From: JAFARZ01 sp035651595
Lineage (GTDB): Bacteria > Actinomycetota > Actinomycetes > Streptosporangiales > Streptosporangiaceae
Assembly (NCBI GenBank): GCA_035651595.1
Contig: DASRFJ010000294.1
Location: 1 to 64,000, forward strand
Reading direction: 5' to 3'
DNA: 64,000 nucleotides
This document shows, piece after piece, positions 17,296 through 26,291 of the stretch. Below the pieces are notes generated by a model. It worked only from the letters and a program-made list of their open reading frames with translations, was not told the DNA's origin and made no database searches. Positions within the stretch are counted from its first letter, which is position 1. Every line of letters begins with the position of its first letter. Position numbers and translations under genes: made by a program.

Positions 17296-18567
17296 TCAGC
17301 CCTCGAGGGCGGTGCGCATCGGACGGAACTTGACTTGCGCCTCGGCGAGTTCGGCACTGGGTTGTGAGCCGGCCACTATCCCGCAGCCGGCGAACAGCCG
17401 GGCGGACCGGCCGTTGAGCTGGGCGCAGCGTAGCGCGATGCCCCACTCGCCGTTACCGTCCGCGTCCACCCAGCCGACCGGGCCGGCGTAGCGCTCCCGG
17501 TCCATCTGCTCGAGCTCGCGGATCAGCTCCATTGCCGCGCCGGTCGGCGTGCCGCACACCGCGGCGGTGGGGTGCACCGCGGCGGCCAGCGCCAGCGCCG
17601 ACTTGTCCTCGGCCAGGGCGCCGACGACGGACGTGCCGAGGTGCTGCAGGTTGGGCAGCTTGAGCAGCGTCGGGGCGGCCGCTACGTCGAGGCTTTCGCA
17701 CAGGGGGCCGAGCGTCTCCCGCATCGAGGTCACCGCGTAGACGTGTTCCTCGTTGTTCTTCGCGTCGGCGAGCAGTTCTGCGCCAAGGGCCTCGTCTTCT
17801 TCGGCGGTGCCGCCACGCGGCGTCGTACCGGCCAGCACCAGCGAGCTCACCTCGCGCCCGTCACGCCGGATGAGCAGTTCGGGCGTGGCGCCGACCAGGC
17901 CGTCGCAGGCGAACGTGTGGCAGTCCGGGTAACGAGAGGCGAGCCTGCTCAGCAGCACGCGTGCGTCGATCGGGTGGTCGTCGGCCGCGTACAGGTCCTG
18001 GGCGAGGACGATCTTGCGCAGCGGCGCGGCGGCACCGTCTCCGCGGACCTCGGCCTTGATCGCGGCGACGGCCCTGGCCACCGCCTGTTCCCACTGCGGC
18101 GCCGGCAGGCTGCCATCGTGCCAGCGGATTCGTCCTGGAGCACGCTCGGGGACGAGCTCCCGAGCGTCCTCGACGGGCCCAGCACCCGGCTCGGTAACCG
18201 TGGTGAGCCAGGCCTGGCCGTGGCCGTCGCGGCCGAGCAGGGTCCGCGGGACGATCAGCGCCGAGCCGTCCGAGGACGCGTCGAACGTGAAGGCGCCGAA
18301 CGCCACCGGCCCCGTGCCGCGGACCCGGACCTGGTCGTCCACGTCCGCGGCGTCGAACACCGCGCGGAGCCACTTCTCGCCGGCGGTGAACCTGTCCTCG
18401 CCGGAGGGCAGGACCACCCGGGCCGCCTCGCCCCAGCCGGCCAGGCCCGCGCCCTGCCGCACCCAGGCGACGACGTGAGGGACCGGCAGGCCGGCCAGCA
18501 GATCGTCGCGATCGGGGATCATGGTGGTACGGACGATGAGCCGCCTCGCGTCCCGGCCATCGCTCAT
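17296..18567 (-). CDS. menF: Isochorismate synthase MenF
   Basis: Chorismate-binding enzyme forming isochorismate for MenD. The C-terminal chorismate-utilising domain contains LVGATPELLIRRDGREVSSLVLAGTTPRG, NNEEHVYAVTSMRETLGP, HPTAAVCGTPTGAAM, and the closing FAGCGIVAGSQP ... E..VKFRPM motifs, with the Mg-binding glutamates in place. Length (about 423) fits MenF/EntC. The ATG at 18567 is directly preceded by a GTG (18570); either may be used. It is unlinked by about 11 kb from menE/menC/menD but supplies the substrate for MenD. Confidence 0.93.
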   Translation of the reverse strand: MSDGRDARRLIVRTTMIPDRDDLLAGLPVPHVVAWVRQGAGLAGWGEAARVVLPSGEDRFTAGEKWLRAVFDAADVDDQVRVRGTGPVAFGAFTFDASSDGSALIVPRTLLGRDGHGQAWLTTVTEPGAGPVEDARELVPERAPGRIRWHDGSLPAPQWEQAVARAVAAIKAEVRGDGAAAPLRKIVLAQDLYAADDHPIDARVLLSRLASRYPDCHTFACDGLVGATPELLIRRDGREVSSLVLAGTTPRGGTAEEDEALGAELLADAKNNEEHVYAVTSMRETLGPLCESLDVAAAPTLLKLPNLQHLGTSVVGALAEDKSALALAAAVHPTAAVCGTPTGAAMELIRELEQMDRERYAGPVGWVDADGNGEWGIALRCAQLNGRSARLFAGCGIVAGSQPSAELAEAQVKFRPMRTALEG

Positions 18568-18656
18568 CACGCGACCCAGTTTAGGCGGCGTGCCTCGCGA
18601 TACCGCTCTCCGCGCCCTCCCGGGACAGTGAGCTTGGCCACCATATCCGCCGGCCG

Positions 18657-19792
18657 AGGTCCAGGTTCAGGGACGCCGGCCCCGGCCGGGAAGTGCTTGG
18701 CCAGTACGGACTGCGCGGTCACCGACGACGGGGATCCGGCGAGCGGACCGCGCCCACACGCGACCACAGGCCGCGGCTGGCAGGCTCCGCGCTGCCGAAG
18801 TCGGGCCTGGCCGACCAGAAGATCCACCTGCCGAAGATCACAAGAATCGCCGGGAGCAGCGTGACCATGGCGAGCACGCCCACCGCGATGCCGATCGCGG
18901 CGACCGGGCCGAGGCCAGAGATGTCGTTGGCCTCGGCGGCCATCAGGCACAGCATCCCGGCGACCACGGTCAGCGCACTGGCAAGGATTGCCGGCCCAGC
19001 CCGGCGCATCGCGACGGCCATCGCCGCGTGCCGGTCCTCGTGGCGCCGCAGCTCCTCGCGGTACCTGGCGATGAGCAGCAGCGCGTAATCGGTGCTCGCG
19101 CCGATCACCAGCACCACCAGGATGCCTTCGGTCTGTCCGTTCACGGTGAGGTAGGAGATGACGGCCTGCGCCGCGGTCAGCGCCACGCTGGCGCACAAGA
19201 TGGGCAACAGCCACAGCACCGGGCTCCGGTAGATGAGCAACAGCAGCACGATAACGACCGCGAGCGTTGCGTACAGCAGCGTCGAGTCGATCCCGTTGAA
19301 GACCTTCACCTCGTCGGCGGCGTTCGCGGCCGGTCCGGCACTGTAGGTGGTGAGCCCCGGATCGCCGGCGGGCGTGCTCACCCGTCCCCGGACCGCGGCG
19401 AGCGTGGCGAAATGCCGCGCGTCCGCGTCCGCCTTCGCGAGGTCCGCGGCGGTGATGCCGGAGGTCCGTACGTATACGACCACCGCCGGATTGAAGTTTT
19501 TGGACTGGAACGCCGCCTCGGCGTTGAGTTTCTGGGTGGACTCCGCCGAGGCCGGCGGGTAGGCCGCCGCGTCGTTCTTCTCCGCGCCAGTGAGCTTGCC
19601 CGCGAACGGGCTGGCGGCCACGATGATCAAGAGCCAGATCCCGACCACGACGAATTTCGTCCAGCGTCCGCAGACGACCCCCGCCAAGCGGGCCAGCCCC
19701 CGTGGCGGCTCGCCGGGACTCTCGCTGAGTTGCCTGGGTGGCATCGGACTGCGTGCAATGTCGCGGGGCACCCCCGTGGTCCCGTGCGCCAC
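18657..19792 (-). pseudogene. Truncated MMPL/RND-family transporter gene
   Basis: The 357-residue frame from the GTG at 19792 encodes the first half of an MMPL protein: TM1 (FVVVGIWLLIIVAAS), the extracytoplasmic domain, then TM2-6 (ATLAVVIVLLLLIYRSP ... GILVVLVIGASTDYALLLIARYREEL ... LVVAGMLCLMAAEANDI). Intact relatives have about 720 residues. The frame ends at 18719 with nonsense residues. Just beyond, in another frame, the sequence VTAQSVLAKHFPAGAGVP is a recognisable piece of the second extracytoplasmic domain, so at least one internal deletion plus loss of the whole C-terminal half has occurred. The remnant runs into the menF start. Confidence 0.8.
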
Positions 19793-19838
19793 GCTTCTCC
19801 TCGTGTTCGCGATAGTACGTATACCATGCCTAGATTAC

Positions 19839-19893
19839 GTTGTATCGCGTTGAGGTAAGGTGTCAAGCTATATCGTGAAACGTCGAGGTAAAC
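19839..19893 (-). promoter_or_regulatory. Promoter with repeated operator-like half sites upstream of the MMPL remnant
   Basis: On the minus strand a perfect -35 TTGACA (19866-19861) is separated by 16 nt from a -10-like TACAAC (19844-19839). The spacer and the region upstream of -35 each contain TTACCTC(A/G)ACG followed by CGATA, giving two near-direct repeats about 35 bp apart, one overlapping the promoter. This layout fits repression by a TetR/PadR-type regulator, but no such gene is adjacent. The call rests on sequence only. Confidence 0.5.
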
Positions 19894-19957
19894 ACTGACG
19901 CTCCGCGGGCCCAAGCCCAAGCCCGAGGGCGGGCCTCGGTGTCCTGCGTGGTGTCAC

Positions 19958-20130
19958 ACGCGCTTGTCATGCGATTTTGACCCCTCCTGTCCAGTACGTT
20001 CGATGCTAGCCATAGAGCCCGATGGGGAATCGAAATTATTGCGGACACTTACCCCCCCAGATCGGGAGGGTAAGTGTCCGCAATAATCCGAGGTGCCCGT
20101 GGGGGCGCCCGGATTTAGCTGGAATGCCGG
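19958..20130. repeat. Dispersed palindromic element, copy C (perfect arms)
   Basis: Third long copy, with 20-nt perfect arms at 20035-20054 and 20068-20087 identical in sequence to those of copy B. Upstream the block CAGTACGTTCGATGCTAGC corresponds to the flank of copies A and B; downstream the second hairpin GGTGCCC GTG GGGGCGCC is present. It lies between the MMPL remnant promoter and the 3' end of the radical SAM gene. Together with the promoter it accounts for most of the 421-bp gap 19793-20213. Confidence 0.87.
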
Positions 20131-20213
20131 GTTTGTCGGGGGGTCGTGGCGGCGTCGGCCCCAGGACACGCACCAGCCCATGACGTGCACCATCCCGACG
20201 AGGTGCTCCGGCG

Positions 20214-22211
20214 CTACAGCAGGGTCAGCTGCTCGCCCTGATCCCCGGCAGCCGGCACCTCGTCCCTCGGCTCCGCCGACCCCGACCCCGATCCCGGAAC
20301 CGGAACCGAGCCCGCATCCGCCCCGCCGCGCGGCAGGAAACGGCCGCCGCGGGTCCGGCCTATCCCGTATCGCTGGGCTAGTTCACGCACCTGGCCGGCG
20401 ATCCGTGCCTGATAGGTCTTGGGGGCGTACGCCCGTCGCCCGTACAGTTCCTCGTACCGCGTGACCAGGCCGGGATGGTTCTCCCGCAGCCAGCCGAGAA
20501 ACCACTCGCGCGCGCCCGGCCGAAGGTGCAGCACGATCGGCGTCACGTGCACCGCCCCCGCCGCCGCGATCGCCCGGACGGTGGCGTCGAGCTGGGCGGG
20601 GGAGTCGGACAGGTAGGGGATGACGGGCCCCATCAGCACACCGCAGGGGAGTCCGCGGTCGTTGAAGGCCGCGCAGACCTCCAGCCGCCGCGCGGGCGCC
20701 GGCGTGCCTGGCTCGACGGATCGCCACAGCGACTCGTCGGAAAATCCGGCCGAGACGTTCAGCCCCACCGAGGTGACCGCGGCCGCCGACTCGAGCAGGT
20801 CGATGTCCCGCAAGATCAACGTGCCCTTGGTCAGGATCGAGAACGGGTTCGCGAAGTCCCGCAGTGCGCCGATGATGCCCGGCATCAGACGGTACTTGCC
20901 CTCGGCCCGCTGGTAGCAGTCGACGTTCGTGCCCATCGCGATGTGCTCTCCGCGCCAGCCAGGGGAGGCGAGCTTGCGGCGCAGCAGTTCGGGCGCGTTC
21001 ACCTTGACGACCACTCGGCTGTTGAAATCGGCGCCCGCGTCCAGGTCGAGATACGTGTGCGTGTTCCTGGCGAAGCAGTTGTGGCTGACCACCCCGTTGG
21101 CGATGAAGTCGCCGGTGCCGGTGGTGATGTCATACATCGGCAGGTCCAGCCCGAGTGGCTCGATGGCCGTGACCCGGAGCCCGACGTCGCTCGTGAGCGG
21201 CACGTCCGCGATCGAGCGCTTCCGGGTGCTCGCCGGGTCCGTCGCGTGGAGGAACCGCATCGTCTCGCTCAGCGCGCCCGCCAGCCGGATGCGCGCCCGT
21301 CCACGTTCGAGGGTGAAGCGGAAGCCGAGTGTCTCCAGGCAGGACGTCAGCCGTTCGGTGGTCTCCGCGGCGGTGCTGGAGATGCGCAGGGTGCCGCCGT
21401 CGCAGGAGCCGGCCGCGTCAAACGTGCCCGCGAGAAAGCCGCGGCGCCAGTCGGCCGTCGAGATGGCGGGCCATGCGATCAGCCGTTCGACCTGCTCGCT
21501 GGAGTCAGCGCCGCCGACCCGTGCCAGGTAGCTGGTGGTGCGCGCCATCGCGTCCGGGTCGGCCAGGGCCGGCGGCCGGGAGCCGGCGAAGTGGCCGCCG
21601 GAGCCGCGGATCGCGCCGCACAAGTAGCCGCGCCGGTAGGCCGCGCTCTGTTTCGGCTGCTCGGCGAACGCGCCCGTCCCCGCCAGCTTGTTGCGCACGG
21701 TCAGGAACGGTCGCCGCGCCGCGCCGGACTCCGCCCCGGTCACATGCTTCCAGCCGCGCTCGGTCAGGAAGCGGTGGTCGCCGCTGGAGACCAGCTGAGT
21801 GCCGTCCGCCAGCACCACGCGGTACGCGGGCTTCACGGTCGACCAGTGCGCCAGGACGGTGGTGATCGCGTACCGCCGGGCGGACCCTGCCCCGACCGTG
21901 CCGTAGATCTCGTCCCCGGCCCGCACCTTCGCCAGCGGCCTCGGCCGCCCGTCCGCCATCAGGATGGGTGTTTCTCCGGACATGCAGTACACGCACGCGT
22001 GCTGACAGCCGCGGTACGGGTTGATCGTCCAGCTGAACGCCATCTGCGACGACTCGGGCACCCGGTTCACGATCGACCTGGCCTGAACCTCGTAGAACGT
22101 CATGCCGCGGAACCCGGGCGTATCGAACGTCCGGGCGATCGCGCCGCGCTCGATCAGAGGCGTCCCGTCCTCGGCCGGCACGTCGTCAAGCCGGAGATTG
22201 TCCCACCTCAT
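20214..22211 (-). CDS. Rv2578c-type radical SAM protein interrupted by an intein
   Basis: 665-residue precursor. The host protein (about 362 residues after splicing) is a radical SAM enzyme of the Rv2578c family: N-terminus MRWDNLRLDDVPAEDGTPL, the 4Fe-4S motif C69xxxC73xxC, and later the motifs LLRRKLASPGW, IAMGTNVDCYQRAEGKYRL, and FSILTKGTLILRDIDLL. Its reaction is not known. The third iron-sulfur cysteine position is where a 303-residue intein sits (residues 76-378); removal restores C-QHA-C-VY-C-FARN exactly. The start at 22211 is preferred because the family begins with RWDNL; a longer in-frame ORF to 22568 has no family similarity. The last 30 residues are Gly/Ser/Pro-rich. Confidence 0.92.
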   Translation of the reverse strand: MRWDNLRLDDVPAEDGTPLIERGAIARTFDTPGFRGMTFYEVQARSIVNRVPESSQMAFSWTINPYRGCQHACVYCMSGETPILMADGRPRPLAKVRAGDEIYGTVGAGSARRYAITTVLAHWSTVKPAYRVVLADGTQLVSSGDHRFLTERGWKHVTGAESGAARRPFLTVRNKLAGTGAFAEQPKQSAAYRRGYLCGAIRGSGGHFAGSRPPALADPDAMARTTSYLARVGGADSSEQVERLIAWPAISTADWRRGFLAGTFDAAGSCDGGTLRISSTAAETTERLTSCLETLGFRFTLERGRARIRLAGALSETMRFLHATDPASTRKRSIADVPLTSDVGLRVTAIEPLGLDLPMYDITTGTGDFIANGVVSHNCFARNTHTYLDLDAGADFNSRVVVKVNAPELLRRKLASPGWRGEHIAMGTNVDCYQRAEGKYRLMPGIIGALRDFANPFSILTKGTLILRDIDLLESAAAVTSVGLNVSAGFSDESLWRSVEPGTPAPARRLEVCAAFNDRGLPCGVLMGPVIPYLSDSPAQLDATVRAIAAAGAVHVTPIVLHLRPGAREWFLGWLRENHPGLVTRYEELYGRRAYAPKTYQARIAGQVRELAQRYGIGRTRGGRFLPRGGADAGSVPVPGSGSGSAEPRDEVPAAGDQGEQLTLL
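21078..21986 (-). other. Intein with degenerate LAGLIDADG endonuclease, inserted in the CxxxCxxC motif
   Basis: Residues 76-378 of the radical SAM precursor. The N-terminal splicing block is C-MSGETPILMADG with the nucleophilic Cys1. The block-B-like region is SSGDHRFLTERGW with its His. The C-terminal blocks are PMYDITTGTGDFIANG and VVSHN with penultimate His and terminal Asn, followed by the +1 Cys of the host. All residues for standard class 1 splicing are present. Two LAGLIDADG-type helices are seen, GYLCGAIRGSGG and GFLAGTFDAAGS. The first has Ser where the metal-binding Asp/Glu is expected, so the homing nuclease is probably inactive while splicing should persist. Confidence 0.92.
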
Positions 22212-22425
22212 GGTTCGAACTCTAAAACGAAAGCTGAACCAAAGCAAGCCGCCGCACCGCACAACGACACGGACGGACTGAAGCCCCGAAAGCGAACACA
22301 GTGGCCCGTGACCTCGACGGTTAAAAAAACGACCCAAGTACAAAGCCAGAACAATTGGATAAAGGTCGTCTGCTAGGGGATAGTTGGGGGGTAGGACTAC
22401 CGGCACGCGAGGCGGAGGTGGCGCT

Positions 22426-22905
22426 ATGGCGCTGTCGATGGACGAGCAGCGCGTGCTCGCGGAAATCGAGCGGCGGCTGACGGCAGAAGATCCAAGCCTG
22501 GCCTCGTGCATGACGAACTTCCGGCGGCCTGGTCCGGCCGCCGTTCTGCGCTCGCCGCGGGGACGCATTGTCGGCTCGCTGTTTACCGTGCTGCTCGTCG
22601 CGATGATCTCGCTGATGGTCTACGCGATGATTCCGTTCCGCGGCCACGCCACCCGTCCGGCGAACAACTCGCAGATCTCCGCACCGGCGGGGCCGACCAG
22701 CCACAGCGAAATCGCCGCGAGCACTGGCAGCGACAAGCTCGCGACGTCGCCGGCCGCGAGCGCCGGCACCGGGAACCACACCGCGACAGCCAAGACTGGC
22801 ACGAGCACGAGCACCAGCACCACGTCGGCCGCGACCGCACACAGCGCGAAGGCGTCTCAGTCGCACCCGGATCAGGTCCGGGCTAATAATAACGCCGGCT
22901 CCTGA
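22426..22905 (+). CDS. DUF3040 small membrane protein with Ser/Thr/Ala-rich tail
   Basis: 159 residues. The N-terminal MALSMDEQRVLAEIERRLTAEDPSLA is the DUF3040 signature of small actinobacterial membrane proteins of unknown function. One clear membrane segment (GSLFTVLLVAMISLMVYAMI) follows. The rest is a low-complexity Ser/Thr/Ala/Asn tail of about 75 residues, probably outside the membrane. The ATG at 22426 has GGAGG 7 nt upstream, so the in-frame 14-codon extension is not used. The 3' end overlaps the convergent gene by 34 bp. The AT-rich 22212-22425 stretch upstream separates it from the radical SAM gene. Confidence 0.85.
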   Translation: MALSMDEQRVLAEIERRLTAEDPSLASCMTNFRRPGPAAVLRSPRGRIVGSLFTVLLVAMISLMVYAMIPFRGHATRPANNSQISAPAGPTSHSEIAASTGSDKLATSPAASAGTGNHTATAKTGTSTSTSTTSAATAHSAKASQSHPDQVRANNNAGS

Positions 22906-23438
22906 ACGCAGCCGCCGCACGCGGGCCGGCGTGCTAACGACTCGCGCCAGAGCTGCACCAGGTATCGCTCAAGGCCTTCGAGTGCGCGCTTCTCCTGCTG
23001 GAACTCATCGCCGAGGGGGTTGCGGTGCCGGTCGAACAACTCCGCGTACCGCTGGGTCACCTCGGCGCGGTTGCTCGCGTACACCCGTATCGCATAGTCG
23101 CCCACGCCGCCGGTGAGGCGCAGCCCGCGCACCGCCGTGCCCGCACCGCCCATCTCCAGGGTGAGCTGGCCGCGCAGGTACACGCTGCCCTTGGCCTCCT
23201 CGTCCCACGCGTCGCCGCACGGCGGCGGGGCGGAGTCCCACTCCTCGATCACCACGCGCACGTCGATGTCCTGCTGCAGGCTGCCCACCCAGACCTGCTC
23301 GCGGTTCGTGCTAATCAACGCGCCCACGGGCGGCAAGGGACCGCCCGGCGCGTCCGGGTCGACGGCCGGGTCGTGAAGCCGGAACATTCTGCGTCCCGGC
23401 GTGACCGGCATGACCAGTTGCAGCAGCCTGCGGCTCAC
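22872..23438 (-). CDS. Hypothetical protein (188 aa)
   Basis: Soluble protein with no family I can name. It begins VSRRLLQLVMPVTPGRRMFRL, contains a beta-rich middle (REQVWVGSLQQDIDVRVVIEEWDS, GSVYLRGQLTLEMGG, GDYAIRVYASNRAEVTQRYAELFDR) and ends in a helix plus a short Cys-containing tail (ACGGCVQ). The GTG at 23438 is preferred because GGGGGG lies just upstream; an in-frame ATG at 23531 adds 31 residues of different composition. The layout of strands followed by a helical C-terminus suggests a small alpha/beta domain. It converges on the DUF3040 gene and overlaps it by 34 bp. Confidence 0.65.
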   Translation of the reverse strand: MSRRLLQLVMPVTPGRRMFRLHDPAVDPDAPGGPLPPVGALISTNREQVWVGSLQQDIDVRVVIEEWDSAPPPCGDAWDEEAKGSVYLRGQLTLEMGGAGTAVRGLRLTGGVGDYAIRVYASNRAEVTQRYAELFDRHRNPLGDEFQQEKRALEGLERYLVQLWRESLARRPACGGCVQEPALLLART

Positions 23439-23569
23439 GCTACCCCCCTTCGGAGCCAAATTTAGACCGCGAGCACGCTCCGTGGTGCCAGTGCGCGAAG
23501 GATTCCGCTCGGAAATGCTAACCGTAACCACTTGACTACAGTCAGCATCGGAGTACCGTCATATCTGTT

Positions 23570-24754
23570 ATGAACCTTGTGTCCGAACTTGACCTTCCGG
23601 CGTTCGATTACACAGCGCCAGACTTCTCAGCGGACACGTACCACGCGCAGCTCGCCGCCACCCGGCGCCGGCACTGGCTCGCGCGGTCCCCGCTTGCTTA
23701 CATTGTGCTCGATCACGACTCCGGTGAGTTCTTCCTGCGCAGCGACGCCACGGCGTTCCCCGGCCGCCAGATCGCGGAGTTCTTCGGCGTGACCGACGGA
23801 CCGCTGGCGGCACACATCGAGACGAACATCCTGAACCTCTCCGGCGAGGCACACCGCCGGCTCCGTTCGCAGGTCGCGCACTCATTCTCGCCGCGTGCCG
23901 CGGACCGCTGGCGCCCGGTGATGCGCAAGTACATCGAGCGCCTCTGGGCGCGCGTCGGCATCTACGGCGCCTGCGACTTCGTCGCCGCCATTGCCCGCCC
24001 GTACCCGAGCCTGACGATCGCGAGCGTGCTCGGCGCGCCCCATCAGGACGCGGGCCGGCTGCACGAGTGGTCCGGCTGGGTGCAGCGCCAGTTCGATATC
24101 CGCGCGCTCGAGCAGAACATGAACGACATCGAGCGCGCGGTCAAGGAAGTCGAGGAGTACGTCAGGGCCCTGCTGACGGCCCGCCGCCGCGACCCGCGCG
24201 AGGATCTCGTCACCGAGTTGCTGAACACCGAACTCGATGCGGAGGAGTGCGTCGGACTCGTGGTGAACCTGCTGGCCGGCGGCATCGACACGACGGCCGG
24301 GCAGCTCGCGCACGCGATCCGGCTGTTCGCCATGCATCCCGCGCAGTGGGACCTGCTGGCCGAGCGCCCCGTGCTCGCCGCCGCGGCGGTGGATGAGGTA
24401 CTGCGGTTCGAGCCAGTGACGCCGTTCAGCGCCCGGATCTGCCTGGCCGACATCGAGCACCGCGGGGTACTGTTCCCAGCCGGCACGATCATCGCGATCT
24501 GCGCCGAGCGCGCCAACCGCGAGGCGGCGGACGGTGAGCGGTTCGACATCACCGCGCGGCGCGAGACGCGGCTGCTCACGTTCGGCGCCGGCCCGCACCA
24601 CTGCCTGGGCGTCAACCTTGCCCGCGCGGAGCTTGAGGAGGCGCTCGTCTTCCTCGCCCCGCGGGCCCCCGGTCTCGCCCTCGGCCGGCCTGCGCGGCTC
24701 GGCGGCGTCGAGGGCATCTACGGCATCGACAAACTCCCCATTACCTGGTCATAA
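23570..24754 (+). CDS. Cytochrome P450
   Basis: 394-residue soluble bacterial P450 monooxygenase. The I-helix oxygen-binding motif is LLAGGIDTTAGQLAHAI, the K-helix ExxR is DEVLRFEP, and the haem-ligand loop is TFGAGPHHCLGVNLARAELEE with the axial Cys. The early sequence NLSGEAHRRLRSQVAHSFSPR is the usual C-helix region. No ferredoxin gene is adjacent. Two MFS exporter genes follow at 16 bp and by overlap, so the three are likely cotranscribed, suggesting tailoring or detoxification plus export of a small molecule. The substrate is unknown. Confidence 0.94.
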   Translation: MNLVSELDLPAFDYTAPDFSADTYHAQLAATRRRHWLARSPLAYIVLDHDSGEFFLRSDATAFPGRQIAEFFGVTDGPLAAHIETNILNLSGEAHRRLRSQVAHSFSPRAADRWRPVMRKYIERLWARVGIYGACDFVAAIARPYPSLTIASVLGAPHQDAGRLHEWSGWVQRQFDIRALEQNMNDIERAVKEVEEYVRALLTARRRDPREDLVTELLNTELDAEECVGLVVNLLAGGIDTTAGQLAHAIRLFAMHPAQWDLLAERPVLAAAAVDEVLRFEPVTPFSARICLADIEHRGVLFPAGTIIAICAERANREAADGERFDITARRETRLLTFGAGPHHCLGVNLARAELEEALVFLAPRAPGLALGRPARLGGVEGIYGIDKLPITWS

Positions 24755-24770
24755 CAAGGGGTCATCACAC

Positions 24771-26291
24771 ATGCAGGCACCGGCGAAGGCTCCCCAGCTT
24801 CGGTCACTCAACGCACCTATAGCAGAACGGACTGTGGTTGCTCCTCTGGGGACCGCGCCGACTGCGAGCACGGGCCGGCGCGCACTCATGCTCGCGGTCT
24901 GCTGCATGAGCCTGTTCATGGTGGGCTTGGACAACACGATCGTGAACGTGGGCCTGCCAGCCATCGGCAAGACCCTGCACGCGGGTGTGTCCGGGCTCCA
25001 GTGGACCGTCGCGGCCTACACGATCGTGCTGGCGGGCCTGCTGATGTTCTCCGGCGCGCTGGCCGACCGGATCGGCCGCCGCACGGTCTTCCAGGTGGGA
25101 CTGTCGCTGTTCACGCTCGGCTCCTGGATGTGCAGCCTGGCGCCGAGCCTCGGCTGGCTGATCGCGTTCCGCGTGCTGCAGGGCGTCGGCGGCTCGATGC
25201 TGAACCCGGCCGCGCTCGGCATCATCACCAACACGTTCACCGGCAAGGCCGAGCGGGCACGGGCGATCGGCATCTGGGACGGCGTGTTCGGGCTGTCGAT
25301 GGCGCTGGGACCGGTGCTCGGCGGCGTGCTGGTCGGCACGGTGGGCTGGCGGGGGATCTTCTGGGCGAACATCCCGGTGGGGCTGGCCGCGATCTCGCTG
25401 ACCGCGCTGTTCGTGCCCGACTCCAAGGCGGCCAGGTCGCGCCGGTCTGACCCGATGGGTCAGTTCCTGCTCATCGTGATGCTCGGCGCGCTCGCCTACG
25501 CGATTATCGAGGGCCCGGAGATGGGCTGGTTCTCGCCGCGGATCTTCGGGTTCTTCGCACTGTCCGTCGCGGCGCTCGCGATCCTGCTCGCCTACGAGCC
25601 GCGGCGCGCCGAGCCGATGCTGGACCTGCGGTTCTTCCGCAGCGTGCCGTTCGCCGGCGCGAACCTGACCGCGGTGTGCGCGATCGCCTCGATGGCCGGT
25701 TTCCTGTTCCTGTCCACCCTGTACCTGCAAGACGTGCGCGGCATGACGGCGCTGCGGGCCGGCCTGACGCTGATGCCGATGCCGATCGTGATGGCGTGCT
25801 GCGCGCCGCTGGCCGGCCGGATGGTGGCCCGCCGCGGGTCGCGCCTGCCGCTGATCATCGCCGGGGCCGCGCTGACCATCAGCAGCGCCGCGCTGTCCCG
25901 GCTGACCGGCGACACCCCAGCGTGGTACCTGGTGTGCACCTACGGCCTGTTCGGGGTCGGCACCGGCATGGTGAGCTCGCCGATAACGAACGGGGTGATG
26001 TCCGGTGTGCCGAAGAGCCAGGCCGGCATGGCCTCGGGGCTGAACTCCTCGAGCCGCCAGCTTGGCCAGTCGCTGGGCGTTGCGATCGTGGGATCGGTGC
26101 TGGCCGCGAGCATGCACGGCTCGCTGAGCAGCGGCTTCGTGCACGCGGCGCACGCCGGCTGGTGGGTGCTGGCCTCCTGCGGGTACGCGGTCCTGCTGCT
26201 CGCCCTGGTCTGCAACAGCCGCTGGGCCAAGTCAAGCGCGAAGGCCGTGGCCACGCTGCCGGTCGCCGATACCCAGCAATCCAGGGCGTGA
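24771..26291 (+). CDS. MFS drug-efflux-type transporter (DHA2, 14 TM)
   Basis: 506-residue EmrB/QacA-type exporter in the cytoplasmic membrane. Motifs: the motif-D1-like region GLDNTIVNVGLPAIGKTLHAG, motif A ADRIGRRTVFQVG, and motif C SMALGPVLGGVLVGTVGWR. It starts 16 bp after the P450 stop, and its stop overlaps the GTG of the next MFS gene. It is a close paralogue of the following gene (HAGVSGLQW, SLAPSLG, VGGSMLNP, FPV/VGWRG blocks shared), so the pair arose by tandem duplication. Confidence 0.93.
   Translation: MQAPAKAPQLRSLNAPIAERTVVAPLGTAPTASTGRRALMLAVCCMSLFMVGLDNTIVNVGLPAIGKTLHAGVSGLQWTVAAYTIVLAGLLMFSGALADRIGRRTVFQVGLSLFTLGSWMCSLAPSLGWLIAFRVLQGVGGSMLNPAALGIITNTFTGKAERARAIGIWDGVFGLSMALGPVLGGVLVGTVGWRGIFWANIPVGLAAISLTALFVPDSKAARSRRSDPMGQFLLIVMLGALAYAIIEGPEMGWFSPRIFGFFALSVAALAILLAYEPRRAEPMLDLRFFRSVPFAGANLTAVCAIASMAGFLFLSTLYLQDVRGMTALRAGLTLMPMPIVMACCAPLAGRMVARRGSRLPLIIAGAALTISSAALSRLTGDTPAWYLVCTYGLFGVGTGMVSSPITNGVMSGVPKSQAGMASGLNSSSRQLGQSLGVAIVGSVLAASMHGSLSSGFVHAAHAGWWVLASCGYAVLLLALVCNSRWAKSSAKAVATLPVADTQQSRA

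Noticed and set aside
22212..22568. 119-codon 5' extension of the radical SAM gene
   Set aside because: Family members begin at MRWDNL; the extension is AT-rich, unlike any domain, and overlaps the divergent DUF3040 promoter region.
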